A DNA stretch of 64,000 nucleotides from Metridium senile (Eukaryota; Cnidaria; Anthozoa; Actiniaria; Metridiidae): NCBI GenBank assembly GCA_949775045.1, contig OX459101.1, positions 12,946,347 to 13,010,346 of the forward strand, written 5' to 3'. The stretch's first letter is position 1. Each line of letters begins with the position of its first letter. The position numbers were made by a program, and so were the translations under genes. This document shows positions 54,875-64,000 of this stretch, piece by piece. The notes below the pieces were generated by a model that saw only the letters and a list, made by a program, of their open reading frames with translations, had not been told where the DNA came from and searched no databases.

Positions 54875-57800
54875 AATTTTACCTTATAAGGAGAAGAGAA
54901 CTCGAAAAATATGAAGCCGTATTTATCGAGTTCTGTCCCGGTTAAACCGGTTTTGAACTCGACAATATACGGGCTGCAGGCCAGTTTTCACACAAAATGT
55001 TTCCAAACAATTTCTTACCAAATTTTGACATAAATTTTGATTTTGATTTTGAGCTTCTTGAGTGCTTAGGCAACCTCCCAAGTGCAACTACTTATGAACC
55101 ATTTCTTTTATAACAGACAAAAAGTTATCATAATGCAAAACTGTCTATTTTCATTTGATCAAATCACATATTCTCATGAAATTTTCGAGCTTAATCAATC
55201 AAGTGCTTGCATGTGCCTTAAAACAAATAGCTCAAATTTGTTTAGAACTACTTCAATCAGTAAGTTCTTGAGGACATTTACATGACAAAAACCTTTTTTG
55301 TGTACCTTTTCTCAAAACTGACTACTAAGCGCGCGCGAAAAGTCAAAACATACAACAAAAAACCCGAACGTTGATTGTGCGCGCGCGCCGCGCGCTCAAA
55401 AATGATGTTGAACTGTTTAGCACTCAATCAGAAAAAACATTTTTATCATAGAGTCGTATAATAAATAACTTATTTGTGATTTTCCCCGGAGGGACTCGGA
55501 AAAATACATTCACAACTCGTAAAATATCCGCCCTTATTATCCAATAAGTCATAGACGAGTAAAAATATCGCAGGAGTAGGACTGGATCGAGTAAAAATAT
55601 CCAGCGATATTTTTACTCGTCTATCTAGCCCTGAAGTAAAACAATACTTTCCATTATAAAATAACAAAAAACTTGGATAATTGGATAATAAATAACTTAT
55701 TAAACAGTTTGATGTGTAATATGGCTGGATATTTTACTCGTTAACTTGCATTTTGACTCGCCCAGAGGCTCGTCAAAATACAGCGTTTCACTAAAAATAT
55801 CCAGCCATATTACACATCAAACTGTCTAATAAGATATATTTATTACGGGAAAAATCACAAATAAGATATAATTATTATACGACTCTATGATAAAAATGTT
55901 TTTTTTTTCTGATTGAGTCACAGGCAGCCCAACTATTTTCTTTGAGGATTTTTTTTAATGACAATAAATGTTATTTTTAACCGCGCGCCGAGGGAAATAC
56001 ATATTGAGCGCGCGGGTGGGGTTCCTGTGGTGTATTTGTTTGAAAGTTCGCGGATGGGATTCCTGTGGCTTTTTGCAAGCAATTTTTCGGTCGCGCGGAA
56101 TCGCACGTACGACAGAAAAATCGAAGAAAGTAGTATCTTGATACAAGGTGTGAAACTCGGCGTGGATGGATAAATGTGCGCCGCAGCTTGTGGTGACGGC
56201 GAAGACTCAACGACGAGCGCCGAGAAGGACGCGAGAATCAATCGACTGACTCGCCAAAGAAAAACTTATCATATTCAAACTTTTCTTTTGAAACAAGTTT
56301 TATTTTCTTATACGGATTTTCACTAACAAAAACAAACAGCCAGTGTTTGAAATTTCTTTCCAAGTTTTTTGAAATGCTAGACATATAGTTAATATATTTT
56401 ACAATGTGAAAAAATTGTGTTCAAAGTGTATTTATTAATTAAAATCAATATAGATAATGTTTTAGCTTTTACAGTTTTTCGAAAATAGTTTATAAAATAC
56501 AACTATCAACGCTTCACACTTTAATAGCAAATGTATTATTGTTTGAACCGCTAAACTAACTAGAGTTTTCGGAATTTCACGAAATAAAGTTGAACTTTCT
56601 TGATCCAATCAAGTGGAAACCTTTTCAAAGCGGCCATCAAAAATTCGCTGTTTAGTTCGGGTTTTAGTTGGTTTGAACAAGATCATATTATTCGTTTTGA
56701 CATAAAAACTTCAACTCCTATAATTACCTGTACACACCAGGCTACTAGCATTCCCACGTTTTTTTTTGTTATGGTGAAGAGCATCGTTGACTTCAAAAGC
56801 AATGCTCAGTGACACTTGAATTAATCAGGTGTTTTGAATGAAAACTCAAATCACTGTAGCCAGCCACTGCAGTGCAAATCACGATCTTTTTTACTCTTGA
56901 TTCACCATCCCATGATTTTTCGCAATAAAATATATTCTCTTGTTTTCTTTCTTTGAGTTTTAAGTCATTTTAACAATGCAAAAGTTAAATGCAAGACTGT
57001 AATCAACACCTTTTTTCGGCTGTATCGGTGAATGAGCGTGAATGTTGTCTCGATCGATATTTTCACGATCGCTCCACGATTGCTCCACGATTGTAAAATT
57101 TCCGTAATCCGTCACCACAACCTGCGGCGCACCTCGGTTCCATGTTTCCTTTTTTTTAAATTAATTTTAACCCCTTTGCGCGCTGAAGTCGGAGATGATC
57201 ATACTTTTTACTGTAGTTGAAGATCAACATAAAGTTTATATATTCGAAAAAAAATTAAATTTTCTCCCTTGGCTGATTTACTACGCGCGAAACTAAATTT
57301 GTCACGTGACCGAGTTTCATACCTTGTCAAAATACTCCCTCTTCAACACCGCGTGAGCACCGCGCGAATTTTTGCAAAAAGCCACAGGAATCCCATCCAC
57401 GAGCTTTCAAACAAATACACCACAGGAACCCCACCCGCGCGCTCAATATGTATTTCGCTCGGCGCGCGGTTAAAAATAACTTTATTGTCATTAAAAAAAA
57501 TCCTCAAAAGAATAGTTGGGCTGCCTGTGATTGAGTGCTAAACAGTTCAACATCGTTTTTGAGCGCGCGCGCGCACAATCAACGGTGATCGGGTTTTTTC
57601 GTTGTTTTGGCTTTTCGCGCGCGCTTAGTAGTCAGTTTTGAGAAAAGGTACACAAAAAAAGTTCTTATCATGTAAATGTCCTAAAGAACTTACTGAATGA
57701 AGTTCCTCTAAACAAATTTGAGCCATTTGTTTTAGGACACAAGTCACTTGATTGATTAAGCTCGAAAATTTCTCGAGAATATGTGATTTGATCAAATCAA

Positions 57801-58097
57801 AATAGACGGTTTTGCATTAAGATAACTTTTTGTCTATGTTATAAAAGAAATGGTTCATAAGTAGTTGTACGTCCATCGTGTTATGGATGCACTTGGGAGG
57901 TTGCCTAAGACTCAAGAAGTTCAAAATCAAAATTTATGTCAAAATTTGGTAAGAAATTGTTTGGAAACATTTTGTGTGAAAACTGGCCTGCAGCCCGTAT
58001 TTTGTCGAGTTCAAAACCGGTTTAACCGGGACAGAACTCGATAAATGCGGCTTCATATTTTTCGAGTTCTCTTCTCCTTATAAGGTAAAATTACGAA
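54875..58097. mobile_element. 3.2-kb foldback structure with long inverted arms
   Basis: The left arm (54875-55431 and 55917-56200) is the inverted copy of the right arm (about 57310-58097). Shared blocks include AACCGGTTTTGAACTCGACA, the GCGCGCGC patches and TCACAGGCAGCCCAACTATT. The unpaired centre 56200-57310 has no recognisable gene. A 66-bp sequence occurs in direct orientation on both outer sides. The arms are rich in CpG compared with the surroundings. The inner arm also resembles 2690-2880. Confidence 0.75.
55432..55916. mobile_element. Hairpin element inserted in the left arm of the foldback
   Basis: The right arm is continuous (CACTCAATCACAGG in complement) where the left arm carries this block, so it is a later insertion. 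Its ends are inverted copies (AACATTTTTATCATAGAGTC and complement) and it contains nested inverted repeats such as CGAGTAAAAATATC. Confidence 0.7.
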
Positions 58098-58622
58098 ATT
58101 TTCAATTTTTCTTAGTTCATAATTATAATGGAAAAACGGTCCAATTTTCAAATAATGTAATATATATATATATATGTGTGTGTGTAATATTTTCTTTAAA
58201 AGTTGACTACAGCCCGTTGAATTATTTGAGAATGTGTACATTCCTTAAATTGTTTTAAATTCTTTATTGACAACTTCTTTAAATAGTACGGCTTATGGAT
58301 AATTTCACTCTGAGGGAATTTATTATAGTACTATTGTGAAGCTGTTTCTTCGTGGAAAGATTTAAGGCTATTTCTGAAATAAGGTATGAATACGAGTGGT
58401 GTGAAGTTGCCATGTTCTACCTCGATTACACGTCGATTATGTTGTCGTTTCTTCTACTTCTCATTACTTGTAAAAGTAGTGTTGAGTTTCTGGTTAAGGT
58501 GGCTTTTTCTAGCACTGACATCTAGTCGGGCTTCATCTGCCAAGTTGCATGGAAGAAGATATAACGGCTATGGGCACGAGATTGGTCCTCTTGGTGTTCA
58601 AGAACCCAGAGAGTTTTCAGTT

Positions 58623-59516
58623 CTAATAATTGCATCGTAGTATGGCCTTAAACGCGTTTCTGTAGTTTTTGCTATGAAAAGCGTACAAAATAGGATTGAA
58701 TCCCGACTGTACTACAAACAAGTAGGCGAATGTGTTGGTCATTCGTGACATATCTTTTGATTTATTGTTCACCTTTAATCCCTGTGATAAAATAGACGGG
58801 AAGTAGCAGAATAAAAACATCAATGTCACTGATAGAGATACTTTGATCACATTGCGTCTTTCAGCGGTTTCTTGAGCCGTCGTGATGTTCAGAGGAGACA
58901 CTGTGTTTCTGAAATAAATCTCTTGGACGATTTTAAAATAACAATATGTTATAACGCTGAAAGGAAGGCCAATAAACGAGACACCGATTGCAGAAATAAA
59001 CGGGGCTGATGTTAACGTTTCATAACTATCTGGTGGAAGTTCACAATTATAAGTTACTGTGTTGTAAGAGCCGTAGACGTAAAGAGGCGAGGTGGCTGCC
59101 AACGAGAAGATCCAAATACCAGCGATAGCATATCGCACAGTTTCTTCTTTCAGTCTGACTCCAGTTCTCATGGGTTTCACAACGGCATGGTATCGTTCTA
59201 CTGCTATCACCACCAAAGTTTCAATCGAAATTATTGCCGATGTTACAGAAACATGGTACGACATGAGGAACTTACAGAGAAAATCAACGAAATAACCGCC
59301 AGATGAAAACTTGACCGATTGCAGTAGCATTAGCGGCAGAAAAACAAGGTTGATGATATCGGCTATTGCCATATTCACTAAAAGGTAGTTGGTTGTTGAG
59401 CGGAAGGATCTTTTCTTGAACACTGCGATTACAACTAAAACATTACCGATCACTCCGATCACTACAATCAACATTCCTGTTACAACTACCGCTGTATTGA
59501 ACAAGTCCATCCCCAT
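58623..59516 (-). CDS. Class A G protein-coupled receptor, GPCR3, intronless
   Basis: It has 297 codons from the ATG of MGMDLF (59516). Seven segments with GN, NMAIAD, ERY, the conserved Cys pair, FCYFP and NPILY occur at the same positions as in GPCR1 and GPCR2. It shares the NNKSKDMSRMTNTFAYLFV block before TM7 with GPCR2. Differences lie in TM1 (NTAVVVTGMLIVVIG) and the second extracellular loop (TYNCELPPDSYETLT). The gene sits in the second unit of a direct tandem duplication of about 8 kb. The ligand is unknown. Confidence 0.88.
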   Translation of the reverse strand: MGMDLFNTAVVVTGMLIVVIGVIGNVLVVIAVFKKRSFRSTTNYLLVNMAIADIINLVFLPLMLLQSVKFSSGGYFVDFLCKFLMSYHVSVTSAIISIETLVVIAVERYHAVVKPMRTGVRLKEETVRYAIAGIWIFSLAATSPLYVYGSYNTVTYNCELPPDSYETLTSAPFISAIGVSFIGLPFSVITYCYFKIVQEIYFRNTVSPLNITTAQETAERRNVIKVSLSVTLMFLFCYFPSILSQGLKVNNKSKDMSRMTNTFAYLFVVQSGFNPILYAFHSKNYRNAFKAILRCNY

Positions 59517-59559
59517 AATGTTGAAGTACGATTCGTAGCCACCGACTCACATCTGGCTC

Positions 59560-60470
59560 TTATGGAGTTAGTCCATAAACTGTTTAGCAAATATCCTAGT
59601 TTTACGATCTAAATCCGTGAAGTATTTTGACGACAAATAACAGGTAAAAATGTGCCTTCGTTGATGATTTCAAAAAGCGATCAGATTTGTGTCTGAAAGG
59701 ATAAGAATTGATACGATTTGTAAACTGAATCCTATGGAGTTGGTTCATCAAGTATTCAACAATTTCCCTAGTGTCAGATTTGTAGTTGAATGGATGGGAA
59801 CCCACACCACCTCAAAACTGGGTTCTACCAAGTTTGACTACACATTTGTTAGTTTGAAACTGTGAAATATTTTTTAGGTTAAATCCCTTGCCTTCGTTGA
59901 CGAATTTCAGGATGCGATATCGATCACTTGTAGTGAACCGCTGGTGTTTATGGAAGAAAGTAATGAGCACTTTCCCTACAGATTAGACCATGTGAAATTA
60001 TGTATTGACGATAAAACCGTTGATCTCTTTCGTTGGGTACTGGTTAGTGATATCAAAAGATGCAACTAGATATTCTGTACTGATTTTATGAGTCCAGATG
60101 TAGACGTTGAAATTCATCTCATCTTTGTTGAATAATAAGGTAGGAATGATCTTTTAACCAACTTGCACTTGATCTTATTGCACAGAACAATGACAGTCGT
60201 GTTCCGTTTGAACTTCCGACCAAAGTAGCCTTTTGTCCAATCTAATTTCCAATATCACTTGAAATGACAGAAACATTTGAACAAAATAGAAATTGAACAA
60301 AAAACACATGTACAATCACTTGTAAAAAACATCTGAAACTACAATAGAATGAAAGAAAACACTGAAAAACACTGTTGATCGACCTCAATGTATGAAAACA
60401 CAAAATATATCAAATATATCCTTTAGAAAATATATTACTTACGGGATCTGGTATTTGTTCATTTTATAAG
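59560..60470 (-). promoter_or_regulatory. Conserved 5' flank of GPCR3
   Basis: Homologous to 51240-52000 with small indels and one block (about 59730-59990) shared instead with 42480-42760 upstream of GPCR1. It is a likely promoter region. Confidence 0.4.
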
Positions 60471-60495
60471 ACGTAGGGTTTCCCAGGTTTTTTTG

Positions 60496-60616
60496 GGGAA
60501 CAGGGGAACAGGGGAACAGTGTAAATTTAGCAGTGGGAACAAGGGAACAAAGCAAAAAAAAAAATATAGGGAACAAGGGAACACGAAATATAGTGGGGAA
60601 CAGGGGAACAAATATT
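60496..60616. repeat. GGGAACA-type minisatellite
   Basis: About ten copies of GGGGAACA, GGGAACAA or similar units, interrupted by short AT-rich pieces. Confidence 0.75.
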
Positions 60617-60826
60617 AAAATGACCAAACATGATAATGTAAATAAATGTGTGTAATAAATAAATTTCTTGTGTCTGACGGGTTTTGTGGCCATATCAGTC
60701 GTCTCTATCGCTGACATCGCTACTCCAGCCTGAGGTCACTATCGACTTTTGTAGACTGGGTACGAGTAACATAAACTCTTCTGAGCATGTGCAGCCGGCG
60801 AGCAGATTTTTCATTCAAAGTTAAAG

Positions 60827-61904
60827 ATGGAGGTTGAACACGATAAAAACGTCGACCGTGTATTGTTGCCGGTCACTGCAGCAATCTACCGTAATGGAAT
60901 GGAAAAACCAGCGATGCGCTGGTCATACGAAATGGCAGTTGGTGCCCAAAGCGACCAAAATTTGGCTTTGGGAGAAGTTCGAGATTTATTTCAAAAGTAT
61001 GCTCCACAGCTTTTGAATGTCTTCAAACTCAAAAGCCCTTTGACGCTGGTGGTTGGAGAACGTTTTCTCGGAGATGAGGGCGGGGGCATATGATATGCCA
61101 ATGCAACTGCAATTCGACTTCCGCTTCAGTCGAGCAATGAAGGAACACTTGAAGCGGATGTGTACAACCAAGTTTTCGTACTATACAAGTGCAAAGTCAC
61201 ACTATACCAAAGAGTAAAATCTGACTTGAAGTATTCAGCCCTACCTAAGATTGCTCCACCTTTAGCAGCACATTTGACGAAGCCACAAGTGCAACAAATG
61301 AGAGACTGGCGCATAAAGTATGGCCAAAGTGTCCCGCAGAAGACCGTACGGAAAATGAGCACTAAGGATAACTCGGGTACTCTGCCAATAAATCTCTATG
61401 CCCAGGCTCAGCTAACTAGCGAGCCTTTGGATTTCTCTAAAATTGCAGAAAATGTTGTCCAAGCAGCTACACACCCTGACAACTCGCATGATCTTCTGTA
61501 CACCTCCGAAGACGTTGTTTATCTTGGGTCGGACGCCACTGGGCGGATGATGGTATATGTGCTACAAGAAAACGTTAGTGCTTTAACAAAGAAAGCAAGA
61601 GCCACCTTTCAATCCTCTGATATTTACAGAAGAAGGAGTTGTTCAGGTCAATGCGACAGACATATCTGGTTCTTTAGAGGAAACCGTTGCAGGAGATAAC
61701 AATCTTGAACTCACAGAGAACGAGTTTCTAAGATATCAGTCAAGAATGATTGAATGTGTTGATGCGGTGACGATTGAAGAGGCGAGGGAGATTAGAGAGT
61801 GCCTGGATGCTGACCAAGAAAATACAGCAGATACGAGGGACACGAGGCCAAGACGTACAAGAAAGAGTCCACATGTTGATGATTATGTATATTATGATGA
61901 GTGA
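60827..61904 (+). pseudogene. Disrupted intronless gene of unknown function
   Basis: The frame opens at ATG 60827 (MEVEHDKNVDRVLLPVTAAI). It is interrupted by an in-frame TGA at 61091-61093 and continues in the same frame through 61600. It then shifts by one base within about 61595-61610 (ACCTTTCAA) and reads on to TGA 61902-61904, ending RTRKSPHVDDYVYYDE. Codon quality is good on both sides of both lesions. Later parts are acidic and rich in Glu/Arg. I do not recognise the family. The gene sits inside the second GPCR tandem unit, between parts that are nearly adjacent in unit 1. The absence of introns and the two lesions suggest a retrocopy or a relic of a mobile element passenger gene, though two sequencing errors are possible. 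Confidence 0.6.
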
Positions 61905-62013
61905 TAAGGTAATTATAATAGTGCTCACTTACATTATTCTTTTTCTCAAATCAGCAATTAACATCTGTCACATTTAAGATAATGGATGACGGCGATGATA
62001 CATTTTTTGATAC

Positions 62014-62139
62014 AACCAACCAACCAACCAACCAACCAACCAACCAACCAACCAACCAACCAACCAACCAACCAACCAACCAACCAACCAACCAACCAAC
62101 CAACCAACCAACCAACCAACCAACCAACCAACCAACCAT
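62014..62139. repeat. (AACC)n microsatellite, about 126 bp
   Basis: A pure run, the counterpart of 52061-52286 in the duplicated unit. Confidence 0.95.
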
Positions 62140-62159
62140 TTGAGATGTTATACGATTCT

Positions 62160-62307
62160 ACACTAACTAAAGTAATTACTGGTACATCTGTATGAGAATT
62201 AGTTATTTGTAAATATCTATTTATTTGTTCCTATATTTATATCCACTTGTATTTTTATATCAATTTGTAAGGGCATCGAGAATTATTGGGATGCACTATA
62301 GAAATAA

Positions 62308-62368
<61 letters not shown>
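62160..62368 (+). pseudogene. LINE 3' UTR and (TTA)n tail
   Basis: It matches the 3' part of the element at 53620-53846 (GTAAGGGCATCGAGAATTAT, then TTA repeats at 62308-62367). It was carried here by the segmental duplication, because homology continues past the tail to 62580. Confidence 0.75.
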
Positions 62369-62370
<2 letters not shown>

Positions 62371-62769
62371 ATTCCATATTTTATTATTCATACTTTTACC
62401 TAAGCTTTGAAGTTTTGCTATTTGTCATTGTCAAAAAAGCTCCTAGTGCGTTAATAATAAACAAAACAATAATTGTTTGAACAAGAAACAAAGGACGTGT
62501 TGTAAAATGATAAATAGACACTTGAAGTTCTACGTTCAAGTTCTTATTACAATTCTGAGTAACAAAAAGATATTTTGAAAATATAATGGTTTCGGAGGTC
62601 CGTGTACCTTACGGCCATTCGATTTTTTTATGCGCAAAATTACTTTGTGTTTGTTTAATTTTAATGTCTCCTTTTTTTGGAAATTGATTTTCACGAAAAA
62701 ATGACAATTTTCAATTTTTCTTTCATTATGGAAAAATGGTCCAATTTTCAAATAATGTAATATATATGT

Positions 62770-63400
62770 GTGATATATTCTTCAAAATTTGACTATAGCC
62801 CGTTGAATTTTGAAGTGTTTAATTTAGCTTAAAAAAGAAGACAGAATATGGATAGAAGACAATCTCGAACCCCGAGCCTTCGTTCCTCTTGGCCAGCCGA
62901 GTAACGTAAGACTCTGGGGGACCAGAATTCTCTGCTTATGCTGATTGGCCCTTGAAAATACAATGGTCAGACCGGAAACAGACGAAGTAAAAGCTCTGAT
63001 TGGTCCATCATGTAAACAAATGTACATTCAAAATGTAAATTTTACGATTACATGTAATACGACGTCAACGGTTCTTTAATACTAGATAGAATATAAATAT
63101 CGTCGTTTATGGAATATATACGAGTTGAAGAGATATGAAGAGATATTGTATCGCCGCTAAGCGATGATCAGATTATCGAGTCGCGAACCAACTGATTAGA
63201 ATACACACAAAATACTCCTTTAAACTATTCTAAACCTTGCGTGACAATCCTCAGACCTCTGGCATCCAGTTATTTATTAAAGGTCAATAATACCACGAAA
63301 GCAACTTAAACTAATAACCGTTGGAAAACTATAAATAGCGAGTAAACAAACATGGCGGCGTGCTTCACGTCATTTTGCTGCGAGACAAGTTGGTTTGGTG
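62770..63400. other. No recognisable gene
   Basis: Unique-looking AT-rich DNA. The reading frame 62824-63027 (-) has no signature. Confidence 0.4.
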
Positions 63401-63401
63401 T

Positions 63402-63609
63402 GGTAATACGAGCAACATCTACATTCAAGTTTTGTTGCAAAAAGTAGAACGATCTTCTACATTCTGCAACAAACTTTTTCAACTTGCAACAAGCCATTTT
63501 GACGCGAGACAAGTTTGTACGCGGGTGGAAAAACGAGCAACATCGCTTTCCAACTTGTTTTGCAGCGATGTTGCAAGACAAGTTGGACGAATTTGTTGCT
63601 CGTATTACC
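63402..63609. mobile_element. 208-bp MITE with GGTAATACGAGCAACA termini
   Basis: GGTAATACGAGCAACATC and its complement (TTGTTGCTCGTATTACC) form the ends. The interior repeats ACAAGTTG and CAACTTG many times in both orientations, giving a complex fold. Confidence 0.75.
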
Positions 63610-64000
63610 GTAGCTTGATGCAATGCCGCGCGATTATTCTACGTTTTCTTTGTTGTTTGTTTGGACCATTCTTCAACTAAAAGTGTTGAATGAAAGATCA
63701 GGAACTTTATTGAAATAGAATATAAATAATTATGTTTTATCAATAACTAAGTAAATCCTTTGGAGGGAACTAGCCAATCAGCGCGAAATGAACATGCACA
63801 ACTTGTTAGCGTCACCCCAAGGGGAAAGTATTAGTTCGTTAATGCTAACCTGTCCGGGATAGGGAACTTGCTGTGATTCTGAAAGCCATCGAAAACCGCA
63901 TCAAATCTGGAAGAAATCTTTACACCTGATAGAAATGAGGCTGATCAATATATATAAGTTATAAAACATAAAACATAATTTTCTTGAAAGTTGAGGCTGA
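63610..64000. other. No recognisable feature
   Basis: No open frame with family signature and no repeats noted up to the window end. Confidence 0.4.

Noticed and set aside
55933..57541. Overlapping frames in the foldback arms
   Set aside because: Mirrored frames arise from the inverted repeats and contain no conserved domain.

Overview
The window is AT-rich animal nuclear DNA. It has multi-exon genes with GT/AG introns, tandemly duplicated gene families, many short inverted-repeat elements, LINE fragments, long microsatellites and an interstitial TTAGGG tract. CD20-like (MS4A) genes, intronless class A GPCRs and this repeat style fit an anthozoan cnidarian (coral or sea anemone). That assignment is an inference and cannot be settled from the sequence alone. 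No bacterial operons, CRISPR arrays, rRNA or tRNA genes were seen.

Positions 1-36 kb hold a cluster of four minus-strand CD20-like four-pass membrane protein genes, here called A to D. A (1-2351) is cut by the left edge. B (5643-11257), C (18447-24596) and D (29877-35962) are complete. Each has five coding exons, all joined in phase 0. The membrane segments and the Pro-rich tail with a PPxY motif are nearly identical, while the two loops predicted to be extracellular differ strongly between copies. C carries a premature stop in its last exon. An intronless plus-strand sulfotransferase-like gene (12297-13028) lies between B and C, followed by a satellite of about 475-bp units. Introns and intergenic DNA are filled with MITE-like elements, and the paralogs often supply empty-site comparisons.

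Positions 36-42 kb hold no convincing gene. They contain a LINE remnant, a MITE, a region with repeated ACCGGTGA motifs, a 20-bp minisatellite and the TTAGGG tract.

Positions 42-63 kb hold three intronless class A GPCR genes, each 297 codons: GPCR1 (+, 42981-43874), GPCR2 (-, 50306-51199) and GPCR3 (-, 58623-59516). GPCR1 and GPCR2 lie tail to tail in an inverted duplication. GPCR2 and GPCR3 lie in a direct tandem duplication that includes flanks, tetranucleotide repeats and LINE 3' tails. Between and after them lie fragments of THAP-like and PHD-finger genes, LINE remnants, a 3.2-kb foldback structure and a disrupted gene of unknown function (60827-61904).

The observations most worth following are the paralog-specific loops of the CD20-like cluster, two TTAA-flanked elements with related termini (one an almost perfect 1.7-kb palindrome), elements bounded by poly-G/poly-C that carry internal iterons, and a 2.1-kb element with a 7-bp target duplication and a mirrored copy of its own flank.
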